Positions 57,601 to 64,000 of a stretch of 64,000 bases of DNA are shown here, piece by piece (the first letter of the stretch is position 1; each line of letters begins with the position of its first letter). The position numbers and the translations under genes were made by a program. The notes under the pieces were generated by a model. That model did not search any database and had not been told where the DNA came from. It was given only the letters and a program-made list of their open reading frames with translations. The stretch comes from VXNE01 sp965205735 (GTDB lineage: Bacteria; Pseudomonadota; Gammaproteobacteria; Pseudomonadales; Azotimanducaceae), in contig OZ242179.1 of the NCBI GenBank assembly GCA_965205735.1, forward strand, positions 3,100,001 through 3,164,000, given 5' to 3'.

Positions 57601-58400
57601 TGGAGGGCGAGTCGGACGCGACGAACAACTGCTCGTCGCCGGCCAGGGTGGACGTGGCGGAGCCGACGGCCCCGGACCTGAAGGTGGGGACGCCGGCGGT
57701 GGACGACGCGAACCCGGTGACGGGGGGATCGTTCACGCTGTCGGCGACGGTGAGGAACGCGGGCGACGGCGCGTCGTCGTCGTCGACGCTGCGCTACTAC
57801 CGCTCGGTGGGCCAGACGATCACGACAGCGGACACGCAGGTGGGAACGGACGCGGTGGATGGACTGGCCGCCTCCGGCATGAGCCCGGAGTCGATCTCGC
57901 TCACGGCGCCATCGACGGCGTGGACATACTACTACGGCGCTTGCGTTGACGCGGTGAGCAACGAATCCAACACGGAAAACAACTGTTCGGCGGCGACGCA
58001 GCTCACGGTATCGTGGCCGCCCCCTCCCACGGGTTACGACTTGGATGTGCACAATGTTGCACTCAACACAGAAGCCCCGAAAGCGGGCGAAGACATAACC
58101 TTCACGGTTACGATAAGAAACAACGGCAATGTGGCCTCTACGGAAAGAGTGGTGACGTACCACCGGTGGTGGGGTACGACCAATGTGTGCAGAGCAGATG
58201 ACCATTCACATTCAGTCAAAGTAGGGGAGGATCGGATCGATACACTGTCCGCCGGAGCGGAACGCGAATATACAGTTACGTTCACGGCCGGTATCGATGC
58301 AATTCTTTTCTTCACTTTTGCCGTAAATCTGGAACACGATCCGAATGACTTGAATCAGCGTAATGAGATTTATTGCAAAACTGTGGCAATGTCGCAATAA
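54675..58400 (+). CDS. Giant secreted repeat protein, paralogue 4 (intact, longest)
   Basis: A 1,241-aa uninterrupted member. The nominal GTG start overlaps the stop of the upstream relic; the signal segment is LVGLPAASLIGLIAWGAES, then HTVPHVPSASSEGHAG. Four N-terminal units are followed by CARDB 1 (ADLRVVAAASEAEL) and four further CARDB domains (PDLEVGTPAVDDASPEPG twice, PDLEVGTPTVNDASPEPG, PDLKVGTPAVDDANPVTG) spaced exactly 354 bases apart. The divergent tip is YDLDVHNVALNTEAPKAGED ... EIYCKTVAMSQ. The tip is nearly identical to that of paralogue 3 for its first half and then diverges. CARDB is a bacterial adhesion-type Ig fold; the function of this family is not established. Confidence 0.8.
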   Translation: MTGLLRRGRHASGMRRPSSSPGWRGQFRAGLVGLPAASLIGLIAWGAESVHTVPHVPSASSEGHAGVVRIESRSAVAGEVRIMAVDDAGQRLEAGRLTLGAGAAVEFEMAAMESGDASLGLAGTGPGQGDWRLELTTELDIEARAYARSEGFLTALHDAAPLSGEVELPFFNPGGAARRSVLRLANAGGERARLTVRGVDDAGRAGGAVTVELAAWEARGYTASELESGAASGLTGSLGDGDGRWRLTLSADRGSAYVTNLLLDGSGVLSSVPGGMSRGSGGLHRVSLFPSASDGAGRRGEVRVVNRSPGSAEVSIDAFDATDRGYEELRLALGAESSARFDSTDLEQGNAENGLAGSTGPGEGDWWLELSSASDIEVLSYVDTATGPLSALRGAAGVETDTGMRYEAVLLSGAAGELRLLNAGGAAVEVRVTGTDDAGASGGEVEVTLEPWVARTLTATALEEGAGVRGALGAGTGSWRLILESDGEIDVLSLVRGTGGMLSDVSRRGRPAGAPPRTEVIDATASEADLRVVAAASEAELSPGEAFELTATVSNVGDRRASATTLRYHRSADGAITTGDTEVGTDPVAALAAAQSMARSLSLSAPTAPGTYHYGACVDAVAEETKTANNCSAAVALTVREPPRQPDLEVGTPAVDDASPEPGGSFTLSATVTNAGGAGARATTLRYHRSADATITTSDAQVGTDAVDALAASGTSAESIALTAPSTSGTYYYGACADAVEGESDATNNCSSPARVDVAEPTAPDLEVGTPAVDDASPEPGGSFTLSATVTNAGDGAASATTLRYHRSTDAAITTSDAEEGTDAVDELAASGSSAESIALTAPSTSGTYYYGACADAVAGESDATDNCSSPVRVDVAWPTSPDLEVGTPTVNDASPEPGGSFTLSATVTNAGDGASPATTLRYHRSADATITTMDAEEGTDAVDELAASGSSAESIALTAPSTSGTYYYGACADAVEGESDATNNCSSPARVDVAEPTAPDLKVGTPAVDDANPVTGGSFTLSATVRNAGDGASSSSTLRYYRSVGQTITTADTQVGTDAVDGLAASGMSPESISLTAPSTAWTYYYGACVDAVSNESNTENNCSAATQLTVSWPPPPTGYDLDVHNVALNTEAPKAGEDITFTVTIRNNGNVASTERVVTYHRWWGTTNVCRADDHSHSVKVGEDRIDTLSAGAEREYTVTFTAGIDAILFFTFAVNLEHDPNDLNQRNEIYCKTVAMSQ
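56616..57677 (+). repeat. Three tandem 354-bp CARDB repeats in paralogue 4
   Basis: The codon pair for PDL-E/K recurs at 56616, 56970, 57324 and 57678, an exact period of 354 bases (118 codons). The units are highly similar in DNA, with differences concentrated in a few codons (for example GGCGGCGCGGGGGCCC versus GGCGACGGGGCGG). Confidence 0.85.
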
Positions 58401-58401
58401 C

Positions 58402-58428
58402 TGGATTTTAGCTATCGATTCTTCTATG
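58402..58428 (+). repeat. Shared 3' flank of paralogues 3 and 4, copy 2
   Basis: Second copy of the flank at 54168-54196, identical over the GGATTTTAGCTATCGATTCT core. Confidence 0.7.
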
Positions 58429-58829
58429 GAGGACTCTCGCTCTGCAAGTTGACGCCACTTGTCCAGGGCGCAGTTCGGTGTAGTTTGAAAATGTTGCAGC
58501 GGGTGAGAATGGCATTGGCGATTTAAGCGTACCGATCGATTGACGGACATCGTCGGATACTTGGGCTTGAACCCGAAGGGGAGTTCCCGTGCCTGCCGCT
58601 GCCGGGGCGGCTCGGCGCGCCGTCGGCCGCAGTCTGACCAGCGAGACGATCCGGCGCTTCGCAGTGCTTGAGCACCTGCGCCAAGAGACTTGGCGCGGCC
58701 TCGATTTCGCCAGGCGGAACTCGCAGTCGGCCCGCCGCTTCGCGCGCGTGGAAGCCATGCGCCAGCCGAAGAAGTCGGCCCTGCAGGCGACAGTCGGTGC
58801 GGTGAGCGCGGACACTTGGGAGCATGTCA
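58429..58829. other. Gene-poor region after the array
   Basis: No gene is supported here. Open frames exist on both strands, but they lack family motifs; some of this may be decayed IS110 sequence. Confidence 0.4.
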
Positions 58830-58967
58830 ACCGGCCCACGCCGCCAGCTTCTTGAACCCCGCCGCGTTGTTGGAGAACCGCGCAGTCCGCCCGGAGGGCA
58901 GCGCGTGGGCGTCGAGATGCGTCTTCGAGATGTCGACGCCGATCATGTTCGGGGTATGATCGCCCAT
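58830..58967 (-). pseudogene. N-terminal fragment of an IS110-family transposase
   Basis: From ATG 58967, preceded by GGAGCAAGGAAAGC, the minus strand encodes MGDHTPNMIGVDISKTHLDAHALPSGRTARFSNNAAGFKKLAAWAG. The IGVDISK-x-x-LDA motif is the start of the RuvC-like DEDD domain of IS110-family transposases. The remaining ~270 residues are absent or scrambled in 58430-58829 (short open frames with no clear homology). It is a dead fragment. Confidence 0.75.
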
Positions 58968-59175
58968 GCTTTCCTTGCTCCTGTGCTTGTCATGCGAGCC
59001 CTGTTGCTCATGTATCCATTCAGGACGTTTGGGAAAGACGGTGGCGACCAGACTCGGGATCGGCCCTTGCCGACCAGTACGCGCAACGGTCCGACCACCG
59101 CCCCCGGGGTGCCTCGAGTGAGGCGTCCCGGGTGGACCCTCCCGAAGGCCCATGCCGGGAATTACAACAGACAAC

Positions 59176-59237
59176 CACGCGCACGCGGGCAAAATCCTGC
59201 GCGATCATCGCGGCCCTTGGTGAATCATCCAGGCTAG
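59176..59237. repeat. Partial MITE (right end) at a nested insertion
   Basis: Bases 59176-59223 are identical to 59421-59468, the right portion of the complete MITE. The fragment ends ...CCAGGCTAG, and its CTAG is the left CTAG of the complete copy, so the complete MITE inserted at the end of an older one. Confidence 0.7.
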
Positions 59238-59482
59238 CCCGCATATCTCACCAAGTCGCTTGTTGATCAATTGAATGTTAGTTGGTTTCAATAGGTTATT
59301 TGCGTTTTCAGAGCTTCTGCCGGAAACAAATTGCGCTGGCCGCGCCCTCGCTGGTCTTTTGCCCGCATGCGCGCACGTGGTCGCTACACCATAAGCGGTG
59401 GCTATGCTTCCGCTCCCGAGCACGCGCACGCGGGCAAAATCCTGCGCGATCATCGCGGCCCTTGGTGAGATATGCGGGCTAG
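59234..59482. mobile_element. 249-bp MITE with perfect terminal inverted repeats
   Basis: The left end CTAGCCCGCATATCTCACCA plus AG and the right end CTTGGTGAGATATGCGGGCTAG are perfect 22-base inverted repeats including CTAG. The interior matches the MITE at 24507-24846 in the opposite orientation (shared segments include GAGGGCGCGGCCAGCGCA and CCACCGCTTATGGTGTAGCG) but lacks the 41-bp repeat. There is no coding capacity. Confidence 0.85.
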
Positions 59483-59551
59483 TTCGTCGCACTCAGGCGT
59501 CGGTGGCCATACATTGGCCGTTGGGGTGCCCATTTTTTTCGTGGCCCAGGG

Positions 59552-59603
59552 CGACGGGGTAGACCCGTCGGCGGATCAGCAGCACGCTACGCAGCCTGTA
59601 GCG
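59552..59603 (+). promoter_or_regulatory. Two hairpins in the leader of the PAS-GGDEF-EAL gene
   Basis: CGACGGG/CCCGTCG (59552-59570, 5-base loop) and CGCTAC/GTAGCG (59585-59603, 7-base loop) lie 120-170 bases before the start codon. They could be a structured leader. They do not match the cyclic-di-GMP riboswitch consensus that I know. Confidence 0.35.
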
Positions 59604-59721
59604 CTCAACTCGGAAAGCGCAGACTCCCACAAACTACGGAGTCTTGGTGAAACCCCATCAAGTACTGGAAAAGTGGGCCGCTGACCGGTATTTTGCGCAT
59701 TCGTACTGCGTCCGGTTAGTC

Positions 59722-61560
59722 ATGAGCGAAAACGCTTCCGACCGAATACGCGACTTTCTCGCCTCCGGCAAACCGCCTCGGAACGCGAATAATCCCCACT
59801 GGGGCAGCCATGCCGGGATGCTGCACCAGATCATGCTCGACCGTTCCCCCGACCTGGTGTTCCTGCTTGGCGCCGATGGCCGATTCCTCTTCATCAACGA
59901 TACCGTGAAGCGCCTGCTCGGCTACGCCAAGGATGCGCTACTCGGCGAGCACTACTCGCGGATCGTGCTCGACGAGGACCTGGAGTTGGCGCGCAACCTG
60001 TTTCAGGAACACTCCGACGGCGTCCACGAAGCCGAACTCAGGTTGCGCCTGCATCCGAGCAGAGCCGGCCCGCGACCCGCGCAGTCGGCCACGGTCTGGA
60101 CGGAGATCAAGGTGGCGCATCTCGACGGCGCCGACAGCGGCTTCGCCGGAACCTATGCCGCCGCTCGGGATATCTCGGAGCGTCGGGAAGCGCAGCGTTC
60201 ACTCGATTTTCGCGCGCACCACGACTGGCTCACACACTTGCCGAACCGCGTGCTGCTGAACGACCGCCTCGACCTGGCGGTAGCGCAGGCGCATCGCGGC
60301 GGCCGGCGCCTGGCGGTGATGTTTCTGGATCTCGACCGATTCAAACTGGTCAACGATCAGTACGGGCATACGGTCGGCGATCGGGTCCTGCAGGCGGTGG
60401 CCAAACGACTGCAGGGTTGCCTGGGGCAAGGCGACACGATTTCCCGTTTCGGCGGCGACGAGTTTGCGCTGCTGTTGCCGGATATCGGCGCACGGCGCGA
60501 TGCGGATGTCGTCGTGCGCAGAGTCGCGAAACGTATTCGCGAACCTTTCATTGTCGACGGGCACGAGTTCAACGCGAGCGCAAGTATCGGTGTCGCCATG
60601 TACCCCGAGGCGGGCGGCACGGCCGAAGCGCTGGTTCAAAGCGCCGACATCGCCATGTACCACGTCAAGAACCGCGGCGGCAACGGCTATCGATTCTTCG
60701 CCGAAGCGATGAACCGGCGGCTGTCCAGGCGTTTCACGCTGGAACGCGAATTGCGCGCGGCATTGGCCGAGGACGCCCTATCCGTGTACTACCAGCCGCG
60801 GGTGCATCTCGAAAGCGGCACTATCGTGGGCGTCGAAGCGTTGGCGCGATGGGCTCGCCGGGAGGCTCGCCGGACGGCGCGCTCGCCGGGCGGCATCGTC
60901 GAGGCGAACGAGTTCTTGCTGATCGCCGAGGAAACCGGGCTTATCGCCGAGATAGACGCCTGGGTCCAACGCCGCGCATTCGAGGACGCGGCGCGCTGGC
61001 GCGCGGACGGATTCAAACCCTGCCTCTCGGTAAACGCATCTGTGCATCAGATCGAGGGGGGCGACTTCGTGCAGCACATCGACGAACTTCTCGGGGCTAG
61101 CGGATTGCCGCCCTACGCCGTGGCTCTCGAAATCACGGAGGAGACGCTGACGCGCGACATTGAGGCGGCGGTGCCGAAACTCGACTACCTGCGCCGACGC
61201 GGCGTGCGCATCGTTATCGACGACTTCGGTGCGGGCTACTCGTCCTTGAGCCATCTGCGCCGCTTTCCCATCGACGCGTTGAAGCTCGATCACCGCTTTG
61301 TTGGCGGCATTCAGGGTGACAACACAAACGCGAACATCGTCGAGGCAATCGCCGGGATCGCGCGCGCATTGCGCCTCGACCTCATCGCGGAGGGTGTGGA
61401 AAACCCGCGACAAGTCGCCTACCTGCGCAAGCATGGCTGCCTGGAAGCGCAGGGGTTCCTGTTCAGCCGCCCGATGCCCGCCGAAGAGATGGCCGCCGTT
61501 CTGCGTGCGGATCCGTACCGGAGCCTGCACACCATTGGCGATGCGCCTTCCGAGCGCTGA
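59722..61560 (+). CDS. PAS-GGDEF-EAL cyclic-di-GMP signalling protein
   Basis: A 612-aa cytoplasmic sensor/enzyme. PAS domain at about 40-160 (DRSPDLVFLLGADGRFLFINDTVKRLLGY, FAGTYAAARDISERR); GGDEF domain at about 165-330 with an intact FGGDEFALLL active site and HDWLTHLPNRVLLNDRL; EAL domain at about 345-600 with VGVEALARW, LEITEETLTRD, IDDFGAGYSSLSHLRRFPIDALKLD and LIAEGVEN, all metal- and base-type residues apparently present. It may both make and degrade c-di-GMP. ATG 59722 (MSENASDR) is chosen; the frame is open to 59644. The next gene starts 6 bases after its stop. Confidence 0.92.
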   Translation: MSENASDRIRDFLASGKPPRNANNPHWGSHAGMLHQIMLDRSPDLVFLLGADGRFLFINDTVKRLLGYAKDALLGEHYSRIVLDEDLELARNLFQEHSDGVHEAELRLRLHPSRAGPRPAQSATVWTEIKVAHLDGADSGFAGTYAAARDISERREAQRSLDFRAHHDWLTHLPNRVLLNDRLDLAVAQAHRGGRRLAVMFLDLDRFKLVNDQYGHTVGDRVLQAVAKRLQGCLGQGDTISRFGGDEFALLLPDIGARRDADVVVRRVAKRIREPFIVDGHEFNASASIGVAMYPEAGGTAEALVQSADIAMYHVKNRGGNGYRFFAEAMNRRLSRRFTLERELRAALAEDALSVYYQPRVHLESGTIVGVEALARWARREARRTARSPGGIVEANEFLLIAEETGLIAEIDAWVQRRAFEDAARWRADGFKPCLSVNASVHQIEGGDFVQHIDELLGASGLPPYAVALEITEETLTRDIEAAVPKLDYLRRRGVRIVIDDFGAGYSSLSHLRRFPIDALKLDHRFVGGIQGDNTNANIVEAIAGIARALRLDLIAEGVENPRQVAYLRKHGCLEAQGFLFSRPMPAEEMAAVLRADPYRSLHTIGDAPSER

Positions 61561-61566
61561 CACTAG

Positions 61567-62811
61567 ATGGAAGATCCCCTGGAACTAGGCTTCACCACAT
61601 CCATCGTTCACTCCGACCGGTTGGACCCCATCGAGCATGGCTCGCTGCACAAGCCCGTGCATTCCACGGTGGCGTACGGCTTCGAAGACGTCAACGACCT
61701 GGCTCGAGTGTTTCAGGGCACGCAATCGGGCTACTCCTACGCCCGACAGGTGAATCCGACCGTGTCTGCGCTGGAGCGCAAACTGGATCGAATGGAGCGC
61801 GGCATCGCCAGCGTCTGCTTCGGCACCGGTATGGGCGCGATCGGATCCATCCTGTTCGCGCTGCTCAGACGCGGCGACCACTTGGTCTCCAGCGCGTTCC
61901 TGTTCGGCAACACGAACAGTATCTTCCGAAGTTTCGAAGCCTATGGCGTCGAGGTCACCTTCGTCGATGCGACCCGGGTCGACGCGGTCGCCGAAGCGCT
62001 TCGTCCGGAAACCAGGCTGGTATTCGTCGAGACGATCGCCAATCCGCGCACCCAGGTCAGCGATCTGGAGGCAATCGGCGCACTCTGCCGAGAGCGGGGG
62101 CTCGTGTACGTGGTCGACAACACCATGACCTCGCCCTGGCTGTTTCAACCCGTCGACGTGGGGGCCAGCCTGATCATCAACAGTCTCACCAAGTACATCG
62201 GCGGACACGGCAACGCCCTCGGCGGCGCCGTCACGGAAACCGGGCTGTTCGATTGGACCACGTTCGACAACATCTATCCGGAATACAGGAAGGGCGATCC
62301 TCGCCGCTGGGGCATCCAGCAAGTCCGCAAGAAGGGACTGCGCGACTTCGGCGCCGCCCTCGCTCCGGAAGCGGCGCATCACCTGGCCGTGGGTTCGGAG
62401 ACCCTGGCGCTCAGGATCGAACGCCAGTGCGACAACGCTGCCGCGCTGGTGGCAACCCTGGACGCCCACGAGTGCGTAGCGAAAGTCTACTACCCGGGAC
62501 TGCCGGACCATCCCCAGCATGCGTTGGCGGCAAAGCTGTTTCGCCGGCCGGGCGCACTGTTCAGTTTCGAATTGACCGAAGGTCTGGACGCCTACGAGTT
62601 TCTGAACCGCCTGGCCGTCGTCGTGAAGTCGAGCAACCTGGGAGACAACAGAACGCTCGCCATCCCGGTCGCGCACACAATCTACTACGAGATGGGTCCC
62701 GAACGGCGCGCGACCATGGGGATCGCCGACTCGCTCATTCGAATTTCCGTCGGCATAGAAGATATCGACGATCTCATGCGAGATTTCGACCAGGCGTTGA
62801 CGTTGGCATAA
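61567..62811 (+). CDS. Cystathionine gamma-synthase family PLP-dependent enzyme
   Basis: Cys/Met-metabolism PLP enzyme (fold type I), 414 aa. The PLP Lys is K209 in SLIINSLTKYIGGHGNALGG. Other motifs: YSYARQVNPTVSALERKLDRME, the FGTGMGAIGSILFALLRRGDHLV phosphate-binding segment, and the VVDNTMTSPWLFQPVDVGA Asp that contacts the pyridine nitrogen, ending with ADSLIRISVGIEDIDDL. These support cystathionine gamma-synthase, gamma-lyase or O-acylhomoserine sulfhydrylase activity; sequence reading alone does not choose between them. It is co-directional with the signalling gene upstream and purC downstream (16 bases). Confidence 0.9.
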   Translation: MEDPLELGFTTSIVHSDRLDPIEHGSLHKPVHSTVAYGFEDVNDLARVFQGTQSGYSYARQVNPTVSALERKLDRMERGIASVCFGTGMGAIGSILFALLRRGDHLVSSAFLFGNTNSIFRSFEAYGVEVTFVDATRVDAVAEALRPETRLVFVETIANPRTQVSDLEAIGALCRERGLVYVVDNTMTSPWLFQPVDVGASLIINSLTKYIGGHGNALGGAVTETGLFDWTTFDNIYPEYRKGDPRRWGIQQVRKKGLRDFGAALAPEAAHHLAVGSETLALRIERQCDNAAALVATLDAHECVAKVYYPGLPDHPQHALAAKLFRRPGALFSFELTEGLDAYEFLNRLAVVVKSSNLGDNRTLAIPVAHTIYYEMGPERRATMGIADSLIRISVGIEDIDDLMRDFDQALTLA

Positions 62812-62827
62812 TCGGTCGCGAATCTTG

Positions 62828-63772
62828 ATGGACGAACCCATGCAACTCGTATTGGAAACAGATCTTGGGCTGCCCAACCGTCGCGCCGGAAAGGTCAGGG
62901 ATCTCTACGACGTTACGCTCGCCGGCGGAGAACCCGGCTTGCTGATTATCGCCACCGACCGTATCAGCGCGTTCGATGTCGTCATGGCGAACGGATTGCC
63001 GGGCAAGGGCGTGGTACTGACGCAGATATCGCGATTCTGGTTCGAGCTATTCGGCGGCAGCATCGGTCATCACCTGGTTTCGACCGATCCTGCGGACGTG
63101 CCCGGCCTGACGGCTGCCGAACGCGAAACCCTGCGGGGGCGCATCATGCTGTGCCGAGCCGCCCAGGTCATACCGGTGGAGTGTATCGCCCGGGGATACA
63201 TCACCGGCAGCGGTTGGAGGGACTACCAGCGAACGGGAGCGGTCTGCGGTATACCGCTGCCCGAGGGATTGCAGAATTCCTCCCGCTTGGACGCGCCGCT
63301 CTTCACGCCATCGACCAAGGCGGAGGTGGGTCTGCACGACGAGAACATCACGTTCGAGCAAGGGGCGGCGCTTGTCGGCGAGGAGACCATGCATTGGCTC
63401 TCCGATGCCACATTGCGCCTGTACGGTGAGGCGAGTGCCTACGCGCGGGAACGGGGCATCATTCTGGCGGATACAAAGTTTGAATTCGGTCGTCTCGACG
63501 GGCGTGCCGAGCCCATTCTGATCGACGAGATATTCACGCCCGACAGTTCGCGATTCTGGCCGGCGGATCAGTGGCATCCGGGTCGCGAACAGCCGAGCTT
63601 CGACAAGCAGTACGTGCGCAACTACCTGGAGACGGTGGTCGACGCCGGCGAGTGGGACAAGACGCCGCCGGGTCCGAAATTGCCCGACGATGTGGTTGCG
63701 AACTCCATGGCCCGCTATCTCGAGGCTTACGAAAGACTTACCGGGGCACCGCTCGATCCAGCCGCTTCGTAG
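62828..63772 (+). CDS. purC: Phosphoribosylaminoimidazole-succinocarboxamide synthase
   Basis: SAICAR synthetase, step 8 of IMP synthesis, joining CAIR and aspartate with ATP. 314 aa, the longer class of the family (~300 aa, as in yeast Ade1) rather than the ~237-aa E. coli type. Motifs: NRRAGKVRDLYDV, IIATDRISAFDVVMANGLPGKGVVLTQISRFWFE, VECIARGYITGSGWRDYQRTG, KAEVGLHDENITFEQ, and the C-terminal IFTPDSSRFWPADQW. ATG 62828 is preferred; ATG 62840 is possible. The expected substrate-binding D/K residues are all present by eye. Confidence 0.95.
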   Translation: MDEPMQLVLETDLGLPNRRAGKVRDLYDVTLAGGEPGLLIIATDRISAFDVVMANGLPGKGVVLTQISRFWFELFGGSIGHHLVSTDPADVPGLTAAERETLRGRIMLCRAAQVIPVECIARGYITGSGWRDYQRTGAVCGIPLPEGLQNSSRLDAPLFTPSTKAEVGLHDENITFEQGAALVGEETMHWLSDATLRLYGEASAYARERGIILADTKFEFGRLDGRAEPILIDEIFTPDSSRFWPADQWHPGREQPSFDKQYVRNYLETVVDAGEWDKTPPGPKLPDDVVANSMARYLEAYERLTGAPLDPAAS

Positions 63773-63790
63773 GCCGGCGCGTCCTGGATC

Positions 63791-64000
63791 ATGGATTGGG
63801 ACGAGTACAAGAGGCGCTGCGACGAGCCGCGCGTCGTCTCGCGCTGGATGCTCGAACGCACGGCCGAGTTGGTTGATCCGGCAGCGGCCGAACACCTGCT
63901 CGCCGCAACGTCGGGGAAACCGCTCCCCAAACCCGAGGGCCACAAGGGCGGCCCGGCCACCGACATGTTCGAACTGCATCTCGATGATGCGATTGCCGAC
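63791..64000 (+). CDS. Hypothetical protein, 5' part (continues beyond window)
   Basis: An open frame of 70 codons running off the right edge: MDWDEYKRRCDEPRVVSRWMLERTAELVDPAAAEHLL, then HKGGPATDMFELHLDDAIAD. It starts 18 bases after the purC stop and is probably co-transcribed. It has a balanced composition and acidic C-terminal part; I do not recognise a domain. Confidence 0.6.
   Translation, partial: MDWDEYKRRCDEPRVVSRWMLERTAELVDPAAAEHLLAATSGKPLPKPEGHKGGPATDMFELHLDDAIAD

Noticed and set aside
49151..57677. Regular repeats that might be read as a CRISPR-like array
   Set aside because: The period is 351/354 bases and lies within coding frames as protein domains; there are no short repeats with unique spacers and no cas genes.
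44969..58205. Very long minus-strand open frames opposite the array (for example 44969-46663 and 55374-58205, up to 943 codons)
   Set aside because: They are antisense shadows caused by high GC and repeats: Arg/His-rich translations with no domain, while the plus strand encodes recognisable CARDB modules.
46680..58400. A diversity-generating retroelement behind the variable tips
   Set aside because: No reverse transcriptase gene and no short template/variable repeat pair with adenine-biased differences could be seen in the window.
59540..59610. A tRNA-like structure in the hairpin leader
   Set aside because: Only two stems can be drawn; there is no acceptor stem, T-loop GTTCRA motif or CCA.

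Overview
The window is a high-GC bacterial chromosome segment, most probably from an uncultured gammaproteobacterium. The order pheS-pheT-ihfA-merR-like-tRNA-Pro(GGG) at the left end is the classic gammaproteobacterial arrangement, and an EpmB-type lysine 2,3-aminomutase agrees with that. The taxonomic placement is inference from gene order. The richness in Calx-beta, fibronectin III, cadherin-like and CARDB modules, together with many small palindromic repeats, suggests a host- or surface-associated lifestyle, also inference.

Layout. (1) 1-3.7 kb: translation and nucleoid housekeeping block ending in tRNA-Pro. (2) 3.9-24.3 kb: metabolic genes, namely a peptide-type substrate-binding protein, a Gfo/Idh/MocA oxidoreductase, a SEC-C protein, a two-subunit 2-oxoacid:ferredoxin oxidoreductase, an MBL hydrolase, an acyl-CoA dehydrogenase, a succinate-semialdehyde-type dehydrogenase, a FetB-like permease, a beta-carbonic anhydrase, a fused double CaiB/BaiF CoA-transferase, an acetoacetate-decarboxylase-like protein and an enoyl-CoA hydratase. 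Gene relics and palindromic repeats lie between them. (3) 24.4-26.3 kb: a small accessory island with a decayed second enoyl-CoA hydratase copy, a CTAG-flanked MITE, and a double-glycine-leader peptide flanked by two damaged paralogous membrane-protein genes (bacteriocin-like). (4) 26.5-32.6 kb: EpmB, a carboxylesterase, and a two-gene unit of a putative lipoprotein and a large secreted leishmanolysin-like metalloprotease carrying FN3, cadherin and CARDB modules. (5) 32.8-37.8 kb: yejBEF peptide ABC importer genes and a convergent MFS transporter. (6) 38.1-39.2 kb: a decayed insertion sequence. (7) 39.7-58.4 kb: the most unusual part, a co-directional array of one Calx-beta/autotransporter gene (split by a 1-nt deletion) and four giant paralogous secreted proteins. 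Each paralogue has four unnamed ~110-residue repeats, three to five CARDB repeats and a divergent AT-richer terminal domain; 5' and internal gene relics of the same family lie between them. (8) 58.4-59.6 kb: IS110 fragment and nested MITEs. (9) 59.7-64 kb: PAS-GGDEF-EAL protein, a Cys/Met-metabolism PLP enzyme, purC and a truncated final ORF.

How it fits together. The CARDB protease at 30-32.6 kb and the array at 44-58.4 kb share one CARDB subfamily (ending in a YYYGAC...NNCS signature), so they probably belong to one extracellular programme. The 351/354-bp DNA periods, near-identical 3' regions, frameshifts and relics indicate that the array evolves by recombination. The metabolic block is consistent with CoA-thioester catabolism, but no single pathway is demonstrated. 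All calls come from reading the sequence; no database search was run.
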